From the NCBI GenBank assembly GCA_938045585.1, contig CALIAU010000014.1, forward strand, positions 1 through 64,000: 64,000 bases of DNA, written 5' to 3'. Within the stretch, counting starts at the first letter, position 1. The number at the start of each line of letters is the position of its first letter. The translations under genes were made by a program, and so were the position numbers. Of this stretch, positions 55,570 through 63,809 are shown piece by piece. The notes beneath the pieces are model-generated. The model was given only the letters and a program-made list of their open reading frames with translations. It searched no databases and was not told the DNA's origin. The DNA is from an uncultured Saprospiraceae bacterium. Lineage in GTDB: Bacteria; Bacteroidota; Bacteroidia; Chitinophagales; Saprospiraceae.

Positions 55570-56757
55570 ATGAAACAGTTTAAATTTCTTTCTCTTACAT
55601 CATTGTTGCTTCTCATATTTTTTAGTTCATGTAGTACCGAAGACACTTCTAGTATTGATATTGAAACTAATGATAGTTTTGATAACTTAATTGAAGAAAT
55701 GTTATGTGATCACTCAGGTGACGATTGCGACATCTCTATACTTAATGATCATGTAGTACTTGAAGATGACATGGTGTTTGACAAATCAGAACTCATAGCA
55801 GAATTAGAAAACAGTACTGCCCCAGAGCAATACAAACATATGGCTCCTGATGGTTCAGGCTATTTAGATAATGACCCGGAAGCAGAGTCTCGCAATAGGA
55901 TTGCAAATTTTTGGCGATATGTTTCGCAAACACAAGCAACAGATATAACGTATCGCATTCTCCCTTCTTTACGAGATAATGGCTCTTGTTTTGATGGATG
56001 GGCTGATGCTGTACGTGATGCTGCACAAGCATATAATAATCTAGGGACTAAATTAAATTTCCGTGAGGTCAGTCCAATTTATGAAGCAGACATAACACTT
56101 GGTTGTGATGATGATGAATTTTTTAATACAACCTTCGATAATAGGATGCCATTTTTTGATATAGCAAATACTGCTAAGGCTCGGGTCACAAATACGAATA
56201 GAACACCCGGTAAATACATTTCAGTAAACAATACTTCTAACTCTATTAGAAAGAAAGGAATTATAATCCATGAGTTTGGTCACACACTAGGTTTTAAGCA
56301 TACAAACACCAATGATGGCGTTCTGGTTACTTGTGGAAATATTGAAAACTATACACATAATGCAGCAAGTTCTGTCTACAGAAGTGTGGTAAATAGAAAT
56401 ACGTTTCACTCTACTGATTCACGATCGGTCAAACAATTGTGGCCCACAAGTTTAACAACTCCAATTAACGGGACACTTACCCGATTAAGTAACGACTGGG
56501 TTAAATTTACCTTTAAAAACAATAGCCATTTCGCAAAACCATATACGGAAACAGTAATGGCCCACCTTAAGAACGGCGTGTGGCAGCCCGCAAGAAAGTG
56601 GTGTGACAAACCAGTTGATGCTGTTGGTAATTATACTATTTACTACTGGTCTCCGGGAGCTTTCACGAATGGCGTACAGCATTTCTGGATGAAGGGAGTT
56701 AGTCATGGCGAAGAAATTCATTCTGGTTGGGAATATTTGGGCGGATTTAATATTTAA
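55570..56757 (+). CDS. Zinc metalloprotease lipoprotein (HEFGH type, M57-like)
   Basis: A 395-residue lipoprotein (lipobox LIFFSSC, Cys near residue 21). An acidic propeptide-like region (to about 110) is followed by a catalytic domain. The zinc motif is HEFGHTLGFKH, the extended HExxHxxGxxH of metzincins and the dual-action HEIGH family. The substrate strand upstream is TPGKYISVNNTSN. The last 100 residues form a separate beta domain. It is probably surface-exposed and secreted through the lipoprotein route. A hairpin terminator follows. Confidence 0.85.
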   Translation: MKQFKFLSLTSLLLLIFFSSCSTEDTSSIDIETNDSFDNLIEEMLCDHSGDDCDISILNDHVVLEDDMVFDKSELIAELENSTAPEQYKHMAPDGSGYLDNDPEAESRNRIANFWRYVSQTQATDITYRILPSLRDNGSCFDGWADAVRDAAQAYNNLGTKLNFREVSPIYEADITLGCDDDEFFNTTFDNRMPFFDIANTAKARVTNTNRTPGKYISVNNTSNSIRKKGIIIHEFGHTLGFKHTNTNDGVLVTCGNIENYTHNAASSVYRSVVNRNTFHSTDSRSVKQLWPTSLTTPINGTLTRLSNDWVKFTFKNNSHFAKPYTETVMAHLKNGVWQPARKWCDKPVDAVGNYTIYYWSPGAFTNGVQHFWMKGVSHGEEIHSGWEYLGGFNI

Positions 56758-56829
56758 GCACTTGCAATGTGAATCTTTCTTGATGATAGATAAACAAAGC
56801 GTTTATTCCTCTAATGCTATATATAAACT

Positions 56830-56859
56830 AAGCAGCCACTTATCTTAAAGTGGCTGCTT
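56830..56859. terminator. Bidirectional hairpin between converging genes
   Basis: AAGCAGCCACTT and AAGTGGCTGCTT pair perfectly around ATCTTA. Short T-rich sequences flank both sides. It is suited to end both the metalloprotease gene and the FG-GAP gene. Confidence 0.7.
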
Positions 56860-56917
56860 AATTTAGCTAGTCTTTATTAATAATGAGCGACCCAACATTG
56901 AATTCCTTTTAGGAACC

Positions 56918-58252
56918 CTATAACTTTATAATCTTGCTAAAATACATTTTCTCTGCTTCTGTAATTCTAAGTATATAAGCCCCCTTACTAAGCATACTTA
57001 TATCTAAGGTTTTCTTGTTTATCATTTCCCCAGAAAACAATCTTTGTCCAGAAAGATTTAGGACATCATACTGCAATGCACCTTTTGTCTCAATGTTTAA
57101 GAAATCAGTAGTAGGGCTCGGATATATCTTTATGCTTGCTGGTAGTTCATTAATTGTAGAACTAGGTGGTGTATCATTATTATAAATTACGAGACCAGGA
57201 TCAAAAAACTCTGAAGAGAAGATAAAGAAATCCAAATCACCATCCTGATCAATATCTGCAATTCCTCCGGCTTCTCCATCCTCATGTTCTGTGCTATACG
57301 TAGTCTTTTCAAATAGTCCATCTTGATTTAGGTACAAAGAATTTCCTTCCTCCTCTACATAAAGTATATCTATATCCCCATCTTGATCAATATCTGCAAA
57401 GGTCGAAAATATATTTCTTCCTAGTTCGGAATCTATTTTTGCATTATCGTAGGTACCAGAGCTATTACTTATAACAAATTTAGTGCTGCCAGAAAACGAA
57501 TCATAGATTAAAAAGTCATACAAATCATCATCATTGATTAAAGCTGATTTAACTCTTTTTGCATTTGTCCCTGTATCTGAAATTTCAATTCTTTCAAAAT
57601 ACCCAAGTGCATCCTGTAGAAACACATACACGCCTCTAAAAGTAAAAATTGCAGCAAAGTCTGTTATGCCATCTCCGTTGTAATCAAGAGCATCGATTGA
57701 ATTCGGCTCTCCAAAAGTTATATCAGATGAGACGATATTCTTTATATTTAAGTTGCCATCTGTAAAACTATATATTCTAAGATTATTACTAACACCTACT
57801 GCCATTTCTTCCTGCCCATCCTTATCAAAATCACCAACAAGTATAGAGTCATAGTCTAATAGAGAAAGTTCTTGCGGAGTAAAATTGCCATTACCATCAT
57901 TGAGCAAAACATATGCAGTATCCTCAAAAGGAGATGAGCCTATGATGTCAACATCCCCGTCTTGATCAAAATCTAAATTTGCCATCAACTCTAATCTTAA
58001 ATCTTCAGAAATAGTGCTAACAACAACATTAGATTGGGACACATATTCTATAAAAAACAAATCATTCGGAAAGGGAGCTGTTAATACAAAATCTAAGTCA
58101 CCATCATTATCATAATCTGCTGTAAGCATCTCAGTAATATTAGGTAGGTCGAATTCGTAGTAGGTTTTTTCAAAAATTAATTGGGCCTCTATACTGTTTG
58201 TGATCAAACAGAACATTAAAAATAATGTCAGAAAATTTGAGTTGGTTTTCAT
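56918..58252 (-). CDS. Secreted FG-GAP/VCBS repeat protein with T9SS tail
   Basis: A 444-residue exported protein. I use ATG 58250-58252, which gives a proper signal peptide (MKTNSNFLTLFLMF, ending SIEAQ); the frame upstream crosses repeat DNA. At least six calcium-loop repeats occur: DYDNDGDLDF, DFDQDGDVDI, DFDKDGQEEM, DYNGDGITDF, DIDQDGDIDI and DIDQDGDLDF. They form a seven-bladed propeller as in integrin alpha chains. The C-terminus is a T9SS type A tail (IKIYPSPTTDFLNIE, KGAYILRITE). It probably binds a ligand or mediates adhesion on the cell surface. Confidence 0.85.
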   Translation of the reverse strand: MKTNSNFLTLFLMFCLITNSIEAQLIFEKTYYEFDLPNITEMLTADYDNDGDLDFVLTAPFPNDLFFIEYVSQSNVVVSTISEDLRLELMANLDFDQDGDVDIIGSSPFEDTAYVLLNDGNGNFTPQELSLLDYDSILVGDFDKDGQEEMAVGVSNNLRIYSFTDGNLNIKNIVSSDITFGEPNSIDALDYNGDGITDFAAIFTFRGVYVFLQDALGYFERIEISDTGTNAKRVKSALINDDDLYDFLIYDSFSGSTKFVISNSSGTYDNAKIDSELGRNIFSTFADIDQDGDIDILYVEEEGNSLYLNQDGLFEKTTYSTEHEDGEAGGIADIDQDGDLDFFIFSSEFFDPGLVIYNNDTPPSSTINELPASIKIYPSPTTDFLNIETKGALQYDVLNLSGQRLFSGEMINKKTLDISMLSKGAYILRITEAEKMYFSKIIKL

Positions 58253-58302
58253 AGCATTTATTTTATTGATTAGTGAGACTGGGAATGACCGACTGGTGAC
58301 GA

Positions 58303-58380
58303 AGTCAACTGCTTGACTAAATGTCAAGCAGTAAGGAGGGAACCGCATTATCAAATGCGGGTGGGATGGAGAATCGCTCT
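58303..58380 (+). repeat. Covarying double-hairpin element E0
   Basis: Hairpin 1 is ACTGCTTGAC-TAAAT-GTCAAGCAGT (58308-58332). Hairpin 2 is CCGCATT-ATCA-AATGCGG (58343-58360). Then GGGATG and ATCGCTCT follow. The minus-strand copies at 58542 and 58727 keep TTGACTAAATGTCAA, GGAACCG, ATCA, GGGATG and ATCGCTCT, but have other stems. Confidence 0.7.
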
Positions 58381-58418
58381 AGGTGAAACTAAACAGCAAC
58401 TAAAGAGTGGCTGTGTAG

Positions 58419-58493
58419 TGAGACTGGAGGGATTCGAACCCACGACCTCTGCCCTGTCAAGGCAGCGCTCTAAACCAACTGAGCTACAGTCTC
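58419..58493 (-). tRNA. tRNA-Val (anticodon GAC)
   Basis: On the minus strand the cloverleaf is complete: acceptor GAGACTG/CAGTCTC, D-stem GCTC/GAGC, anticodon stem CTGCC/GGCAG with loop TTGACAG (anticodon GAC at 58454-58456), T-arm GTGGG-TTCGAAT-CCCTC. The T-stem has one T-T mismatch. CCA is not encoded. A tandem array of its own 5' half lies immediately upstream. Confidence 0.93.
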
Positions 58494-58541
58494 TGAAAAA
58501 TGTAATTTAACCAATGTGAGAATTCTTCTATTCCCTGTAAA

Positions 58542-58616
58542 AGAGCGATGCCTTGCATCCCTTCCGAAACTGATGTTTCGGTTCCTTCTTTTGCGATTGA
58601 CATTTAGTCAATCACA
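58542..58616 (-). repeat. Covarying double-hairpin element E1
   Basis: On the minus strand: TGTGATTGAC-TAAAT-GTCAATCGCA, then GGAACCG, stem AAAC-ATCA-GTTT, CGG, GGGATG, ATCGCTCT. Compared with E0 four bases in each arm of hairpin 2 have changed and still pair. A third copy, E2, lies at about 58727-58801 with loop ATAA. Confidence 0.7.
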
Positions 58617-58653
58617 TCCTGCGGACCATGCAGTCAGATCTAAACCAACTGAG

Positions 58654-58672
58654 CCTGTCTGCCTTAGGCAGG
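58654..58672. repeat. 19-nt palindrome inserted in a tRNA-Val 5' half
   Basis: CCTGTCTGCCTTAGGCAGG, a hairpin with CTGCC/GGCAG stem, sits between TAG and CTCAG of the D-arm sequence. The second array copy at 58839-58857 has loop TCA in place of TTA. It resembles the arms of the 26-nt palindromes elsewhere. Confidence 0.75.
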
Positions 58673-59009
58673 CTACAGTCTCTGAAAAATGTAATTTAAC
58701 CAATGTGAGAATTCTTCTATTCCCTGTAAAAGAGCGATGCCTTGCATCCCTTCCGAAACTTATGTTTCGGTTCCTTCTTTTGCGATTGACATTTAGTCAA
58801 TCACATCCTGCAGAACATTCAGATCTAAATCAACTTAGCCTGTCTGCCTCAGGCAGGCTACAGTCTCTGAAAAATATAATTTATCCTATATGAGAATTCG
58901 TTAATCCCCGAATAAAGGAGCGCTGTAAAGAAACTAAGTTTTATTGAGACTTAAAAAGAAGTAAGGATTAATTGAAACTATGCAATGATTATATTATGTT
59001 TCAATCCTC

Positions 59010-60074
59010 CTATTCAACATTTAGATTTTGTCTTTCAACTAAAAAGTCAAACGTTAATTCAAATAAGCCTTTGCCATCTACTACACCATTCCAAGCTCCA
59101 TGTCCTGCGGGTTCACCATTAGGTAGAGTTAGGGTCGCTAGTGTATTGTGAATACCCAATGAATCATAGATGCTCTGCAATTCCAGTGCCTCCTCATAAG
59201 GTGTCACAGGATCTTCTCCGGTACCATGTCCCATAAACAATTCGGGATCATTGATATCATATCTATCATATTTCTCTAAGTTATACACCCCTTCCTGAAC
59301 GTCTAGTTTTATGTTAGAGCCCCAGAAATAAACCATAGTTCTTAGCTCAAAAGACTCATTTAAATTTGTAGTGGATAAAGTAGGGTCGTCCGTGATGGAA
59401 ATTTCGTCTCTGAAGTCTTCTTGATTTGAAATCCCTAAGGCTATTGTTGTAATTGCTCCTGCAGAGGCTCCTCCAACAGTAATAAAGTCTGTGTTTATAT
59501 TATACGTGTCAGAATTTGCAGTAACCCAACGGAGGGCTGCTTTCGCATCTCTTTGAGCCGCATACATTGCGATGCTCTGCTGTAACTGGCTCGGAGACTC
59601 TGCTCCCTGTATGGCAAATTCTATCCATTCTTGCGGTACAATACCTTTATAGAAGGCAAGCAGCTCATCTTGGGAGTTTACTTGAATCTCGCTTAATTCC
59701 TCTGTTGTTCTATAGTCAATAGAAATAAAGACCCATCCTCTTGCAGCATAGTAATTTCCCATTTCAACAATTTCTGGCTTGTGTTTAATCCCTCCAGTAA
59801 AACCACCTCCATGTATAAACATAAAGACTGGTCTATTATTAGTATTATTATCAGGGTAGTAAACATCCAAGTATAAAGGAATGGGGAAAGGAGTACTACT
59901 TGATTCGTCATGCGCTAAGCCTTCTGCATAACTGATATCCTCTTCCACAAAAACTGGATATGTAGCCTCTGCTTTTACCAATGGTATATCCATATCTGAG
60001 CTAGTGGGTTCGTCTTCTTTACAAGCTGCAAATATTAAGATTATGCACATGAATGTATAAACCAGTTTATTCAT
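59010..60074 (-). CDS. Lipoprotein alpha/beta hydrolase (carboxylesterase type)
   Basis: A 354-residue esterase with a lipobox (IFAACK, Cys18). The catalytic elements are present: oxyanion hole HGGGF (near residue 90), nucleophile elbow GGASAGA (Ser near residue 201), and a His in AGHGAW near the C-terminus. It belongs with the acetylxylan-/carboxyl-esterase group of secreted lipases, and contrasts with the degenerate homologue at 14530. It likely acts at the cell envelope. It is 35 bp downstream of the HxlR regulator gene and may be co-transcribed with it. Confidence 0.87.
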   Translation of the reverse strand: MNKLVYTFMCIILIFAACKEDEPTSSDMDIPLVKAEATYPVFVEEDISYAEGLAHDESSSTPFPIPLYLDVYYPDNNTNNRPVFMFIHGGGFTGGIKHKPEIVEMGNYYAARGWVFISIDYRTTEELSEIQVNSQDELLAFYKGIVPQEWIEFAIQGAESPSQLQQSIAMYAAQRDAKAALRWVTANSDTYNINTDFITVGGASAGAITTIALGISNQEDFRDEISITDDPTLSTTNLNESFELRTMVYFWGSNIKLDVQEGVYNLEKYDRYDINDPELFMGHGTGEDPVTPYEEALELQSIYDSLGIHNTLATLTLPNGEPAGHGAWNGVVDGKGLFELTFDFLVERQNLNVE

Positions 60075-60109
60075 ACTTTTTAGTTTGTTTAGTTTCCACT
60101 TTATAATTC

Positions 60110-60547
60110 TTAGCAGACTATTTGATTTTCAAATTGTGCTGCAAACTCTCTGTATTGCTTTTGAGCAAATGATATTGCTTTTTCTTTGTCCATATTAACA
60201 GTATCTGAAGTATTCAGATCTGCATGATATTCTCTTACATATACATCACTCCATATCACCAATTCCATAATTAAGGGGGCCAAATCTATTCCTTTTTCGG
60301 TCAGCAAATAGATATTTTCCTTCTTGTTGTTCTTCAATTTGTTTTTTGTAATTATTTCAAATGACTCCAAAAATTTCAATCTTGAAGAAAGCAAATTAGT
60401 GGCCACTTTCTCATCAGAAACTACAAATTCCTTGAAAGAAGTCTTCTTATTAAGCAACATATCTCGAACAATCAAGATGGACCATTTATCACCAATCACG
60501 TCAAGGGCAGACGCAATCATACAAGAAGATCGAAATCTATGTTTCAT
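60110..60547 (-). CDS. HxlR family transcriptional regulator
   Basis: A 145-residue winged-helix protein. The family start SSCMIASALDVIGDKWSILIV, with Cys near residue 9, the recognition-helix area (NLLSSRLKFLESFEII) and the wing (KKENIYLLTEKGIDL) are clear. HxlR proteins often sense electrophiles or oxidants with that cysteine. It is divergent from the membrane-protein gene at 60626; two spaced palindromes in the shared spacer are likely its binding sites. Probable targets are its own operon, with the esterase, and the membrane protein. Confidence 0.9.
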   Translation of the reverse strand: MKHRFRSSCMIASALDVIGDKWSILIVRDMLLNKKTSFKEFVVSDEKVATNLLSSRLKFLESFEIITKNKLKNNKKENIYLLTEKGIDLAPLIMELVIWSDVYVREYHADLNTSDTVNMDKEKAISFAQKQYREFAAQFENQIVC

Positions 60548-60563
60548 AAAAACTAAGATAATA

Positions 60564-60578
60564 CTTTTCTTTTTAAAG
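60564..60578. promoter_or_regulatory. Candidate HxlR operator 1
   Basis: CTTT-N7-AAAG (extended TACTTT...AAAGTA), part of the repeat TTAAAGTAATAA at 60573-60584. It lies 17 bp upstream of the hxlR start codon. Operator 2 has the same spacing. Confidence 0.5.
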
Positions 60579-60596
60579 TAATAAATTGTAATATCG

Positions 60597-60611
60597 CTTT
60601 AATTATTAAAG
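60597..60611. promoter_or_regulatory. Candidate HxlR operator 2
   Basis: CTTTAAT-T-ATTAAAG, a perfect palindrome of the same CTTT-N7-AAAG form, followed by a second TTAAAGTAATAA (60606-60617). The centre-to-centre distance to operator 1 is 33 bp, close to three helical turns. Confidence 0.5.
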
Positions 60612-60625
60612 TAATAACTTTTATT

Positions 60626-61318
60626 ATGCTAGCAGGACATTATGCCACAGCTCTCGTTGCCTATCAAAAATACCCGAAGGGTACTTTGCTCTATTTCTTA
60701 TTTGCGTCACAGCTACAGGATATGTTGTGGTTTGCCTTTCATTACTTAGGCCTTGAAAGAACAACACCTAATGATGTTTTTGATACTACTGTAAGTAATA
60801 TGATGGTAAACATGCTTTATAGCCATGACTTAGTCCCTCTTATCGCTTGGTTAATAATCATATTCTTGATTGGCAAATTTTTGTTTAAGGATAATACAAT
60901 AGGACTAATAGGTACAGCTTTAGTTCTAGGTCATTTTGTTTTGGATTTCTTTTCTGGTCATCCGCATCATTTTTTCGGCTTAGATTCAGGTTCTGTAGGT
61001 TTAGGCAATTATGCTACGAATGTGTATCAAGCAATAGCTATAGAAGCTTTCGCTACCGCAGGGATACTTTGGTATTTCTTTAGTCAAGAAAACAAACATG
61101 GAGTCAAACGTAGTACCGGAAACAAAGCAAGTATTATAGGTTTATTCGTTTTTGGAATTGTATTTATGCTGTCCATTGCGACGACTTCGTTTAGAGAATT
61201 ACTTGGTATACCAGAATTTGATCTAGGCTTTAATACAAGTGTGCCTACCTTAATTTTTACTTATATAGCTATGATATTTTATCTAAATCACTTCGTGCCA
61301 AAGTTCTCAAAGCAGTAA
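60626..61318 (+). CDS. Membrane protein with His motifs, YdjM/DUF457-like
   Basis: A 230-residue polytopic inner-membrane protein with about six hydrophobic segments. It begins MLAGHYATALVAYQ. Histidines cluster in conserved-looking places: GHYATAL near residue 5, SHDLVP near 67, and GHFVLDFFSGHPHHFF near 105. This layout resembles the membrane metal-dependent hydrolases of the YdjM/DUF457 group. The identity is uncertain. The gene is divergent from hxlR with a 78-bp shared promoter. Confidence 0.65.
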   Translation: MLAGHYATALVAYQKYPKGTLLYFLFASQLQDMLWFAFHYLGLERTTPNDVFDTTVSNMMVNMLYSHDLVPLIAWLIIIFLIGKFLFKDNTIGLIGTALVLGHFVLDFFSGHPHHFFGLDSGSVGLGNYATNVYQAIAIEAFATAGILWYFFSQENKHGVKRSTGNKASIIGLFVFGIVFMLSIATTSFRELLGIPEFDLGFNTSVPTLIFTYIAMIFYLNHFVPKFSKQ

Positions 61319-61423
61319 GGAATACATAAGACTTCTTTATCGATATATTGATACTTGTTCAATCTGCAATACATGACTACAAGAATGAAATATTTCTTTT
61401 AGGCTGCTCTCCCCATCAATAAA

Positions 61424-62422
61424 TTAGTCCACATGCCCTATCACAATCTTCCCCGTCTGCTTCCCCGTCGCAAGTGCATCCAGTGCATCAATTGCTTGTG
61501 TAAATGGGAATACCTTATGAATCTTAGGACGAATGCTATGTTCTTCCATAAAGGCAATAACATCTTTAAAATCTTTTGGGCTGCCCATGGTAGATCCTAT
61601 GAACTGAATGTGTCGCAGAAAAAACTTACTGATACTAATTGTCGTTTTTGGTGACCCCGTAGATCCGTAGGTTACAATACGGCCACCGTAGTTCATAAAT
61701 TTAAAATACCTGTCCAGGGTATCCACAGGTGAACTATCCAAAACAATATCAATACCTCCCGACAATTCCTTGAGTTGCAAATGCCAATCCACATCTTTAT
61801 AATTGACTCCGGCAATTGCACCAGATTCTACGGCTACAGCGATTTTATCTGGACTTGAACTGCTAACAAATACGTCTGCTCCCATTGCAAGGGCAATTCC
61901 CAATCCAGCCTGCGCTACTCCACCGCCTATACCTGTTATTAATACTTTGTGTCCTTTTTTTAAACCACCCATTTTTACCATGGCTCTCCATGAGGTCAAA
62001 CTAGCAAGTGGAGCAGCTGCTGCTTCTTCCCAATTCAGGTACTTAGGTTTCTCTAGAATATTAGAGACGGGCACTTTAATATATTCTGCAATTGTACCAG
62101 GATCTGGCATTCCTAAGACTCTAAACTGACGGGTGGGCGCTTGCTCATCATTTCCCCAATCATAGGCAGGATAAATGATCACTTCTTTGCCTTTCCAATC
62201 TGCTGAAACTTCTGAACCTATTTCAGTAACTACTCCTGCACCATCAGCACCTAAGATACAGGGCAAACGCATCCCTGGATACAAGCCTTTACCTAACCAA
62301 ATTTCTCTGTGATTAAGTGCTGAAGCTTTTAGAGCTACTACACATTCATTAGGACCTGCAGTTGGTTTGGGTTCATCACGGATGATCAAGGTTTTGTCCT
62401 CTTTCAGTACTAGTGCTTTCAT
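61424..62422 (-). CDS. Quinone oxidoreductase-like medium-chain dehydrogenase
   Basis: A 332-residue NAD(P)H-dependent enzyme of the MDR superfamily. The GroES-like N-terminal domain has LPCILGADGAGVVTEIG, and the Rossmann domain has the loop VLITGIGGGVAQAGL near residue 160. The zinc-binding Cys and His of alcohol dehydrogenases (GHE and the four-Cys lobe) are missing, so it is of the zinc-free quinone/enoyl reductase type. Substrate unknown. It lies 32 bp downstream of the GntP-permease gene on the same strand, so an operon is likely. Confidence 0.86.
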   Translation of the reverse strand: MKALVLKEDKTLIIRDEPKPTAGPNECVVALKASALNHREIWLGKGLYPGMRLPCILGADGAGVVTEIGSEVSADWKGKEVIIYPAYDWGNDEQAPTRQFRVLGMPDPGTIAEYIKVPVSNILEKPKYLNWEEAAAAPLASLTSWRAMVKMGGLKKGHKVLITGIGGGVAQAGLGIALAMGADVFVSSSSPDKIAVAVESGAIAGVNYKDVDWHLQLKELSGGIDIVLDSSPVDTLDRYFKFMNYGGRIVTYGSTGSPKTTISISKFFLRHIQFIGSTMGSPKDFKDVIAFMEEHSIRPKIHKVFPFTQAIDALDALATGKQTGKIVIGHVD

Positions 62423-62454
62423 TGCTGTCTCTTATAATTGTACATCCACTCTAT

Positions 62455-63795
62455 CTACAATAGATAGAATAAGATGCAAGATAATATACCTCCTGTTATT
62501 CCTATGATGGAAGATGCAATAGTCCAGACTCGGATACCCTGCTTTTCTGTCAGAGCTAAATATTCTTTGACCAACCAAAAGCCACTATCATTTAAATGGG
62601 AGGCCATGGTTGCCCCTGAACTTATAGCAATAACCAGACAGGCTAATTGGCCCCCTGATAAATCATAGGAAGTCAATAGGGGTGCTACTAAGCCCGCAGC
62701 AGTAATCATTGCTACTGTTGCAGAACCTTGTAATACTCTGACCAGCAAGGCCGCTAGAAAGGCAAAAAACACAATGCCAAGCCCCCAACTCTGAAGGGAG
62801 TTTGCTAGGAGTTCGCCCGCGCCTGTATCCACCAGTGTTTGTTTATACACACCGCCCGCACCTGTTACCAATATGATAATCCCTGCAGGGTATAATGACT
62901 TTGCCGATATATCTCCAAGCTGCTTGGAGTTAAGCCCACTTGACTTTCCTAAAAGATACCATGCTAATAGATTAGCTATAATTAGGGCCGTAAAGGGATG
63001 ACCTAATAGAATGATAAATTGATTTATGGCATTACTACCCAAGCCAACATAGCCTTCTTTGACAAGTGTGCCTAAGACAATCAAAATGATTGGAAGAAGG
63101 ATTATCCAGATAATTTTTCCAAATGTATGTCTGAATTCAGCAAACTCGGATGTGGTATCTGTCTCCTGTTTTAACTGAATGTTTAGTCTGTTTCCAATAT
63201 ACTTTCCATAGACTATTCCACCCGCATAGGCCATCGGTATTCCAATCACGAATCCCAAGATAATTACCCAGGCCAAAGAGGCGCCTAATATTTCTGCTAC
63301 AGCGATGGGGCCAGGTGTAGGCGGAATACAGGCATGCGTTACAGCGAGACCTGCAAGGAGAGGCACCGCATAATGAATAATGGATTTTCCTGTTTTATTA
63401 TGTAGGGCATGGAGAATGGGAAATAGAATAATGAAGCCCACGTCAAAAAAAACAGGAATAGCCACGAAAAAACCGGTGATCATCATCGCAAGAGGTGCTT
63501 TCTTTTCTCCTGTTAGACCAAGTAATTTTTGCGCGATAATATTCGCACTATTTGTTTTCTCCAATATTCCTCCAAATATGGCACCTAGTCCAACTACCGT
63601 AGCCACAAAGCCAAGGGTTCCTCCCATACCATTTTGGATGGTTTTAATTATCGCTTCTCCATCTAGACCTGCAAATAAACCAGTTAGGATACTTGCAATG
63701 AGCAAGGAAATGAAGGCAGGGATTTTCATCCTCAGAAGGAGAATAAGTAGAACAATGATTCCAATAAGTACTGCTCCTAATACACCTATGCCCAT
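62455..63795 (-). CDS. GntP family gluconate:H+ symporter
   Basis: A 446-residue inner-membrane permease with about twelve hydrophobic segments. The family signatures VGLGAIFGGILEKT, then HACIPPTPGPIAVAEILGA, and VRVLQGSATVAMITAAG are clear. It imports gluconate or a related sugar acid with protons. The upstream gene on the same strand is an SGLT-type symporter, and the downstream gene is a zinc-free dehydrogenase, so a sugar-acid locus extends past the right edge of the window. Confidence 0.92.
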   Translation of the reverse strand: MGIGVLGAVLIGIIVLLILLLRMKIPAFISLLIASILTGLFAGLDGEAIIKTIQNGMGGTLGFVATVVGLGAIFGGILEKTNSANIIAQKLLGLTGEKKAPLAMMITGFFVAIPVFFDVGFIILFPILHALHNKTGKSIIHYAVPLLAGLAVTHACIPPTPGPIAVAEILGASLAWVIILGFVIGIPMAYAGGIVYGKYIGNRLNIQLKQETDTTSEFAEFRHTFGKIIWIILLPIILIVLGTLVKEGYVGLGSNAINQFIILLGHPFTALIIANLLAWYLLGKSSGLNSKQLGDISAKSLYPAGIIILVTGAGGVYKQTLVDTGAGELLANSLQSWGLGIVFFAFLAALLVRVLQGSATVAMITAAGLVAPLLTSYDLSGGQLACLVIAISSGATMASHLNDSGFWLVKEYLALTEKQGIRVWTIASSIIGITGGILSCILFYLL

Positions 63796-63809
63796 TTTTG
63801 AAATTTAGT

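Larger units (their letters stand above)
58469..58930 (-). repeat. Tandem array of tRNA-Val 5' half with upstream region
   Basis: Three units follow each other on the minus strand. The first (58469-58638) includes the 5' half of the intact tRNA gene. The second (58639-58823) and a truncated third (58824 to about 58930) carry the same 5' tRNA segment, interrupted after GAGACTGTAG by a 19-nt palindrome (58654-58672 and 58839-58857). Each full unit also contains a double-hairpin element. Units 1 and 2 are almost identical; unit 3 is degenerate. Confidence 0.85.

Noticed and set aside
58516-58893. A 125-codon frame upstream of the tRNA
   Set aside because: It translates the tandem tRNA-flank units twice over and crosses the inserted palindromes; it has no independent support.
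58253-59009. Integrated genomic island at the tRNA-Val gene
   Set aside because: No integrase, phage or plasmid gene is adjacent and the duplicated part is the 5' half; integrases normally leave a copy of the 3' end.
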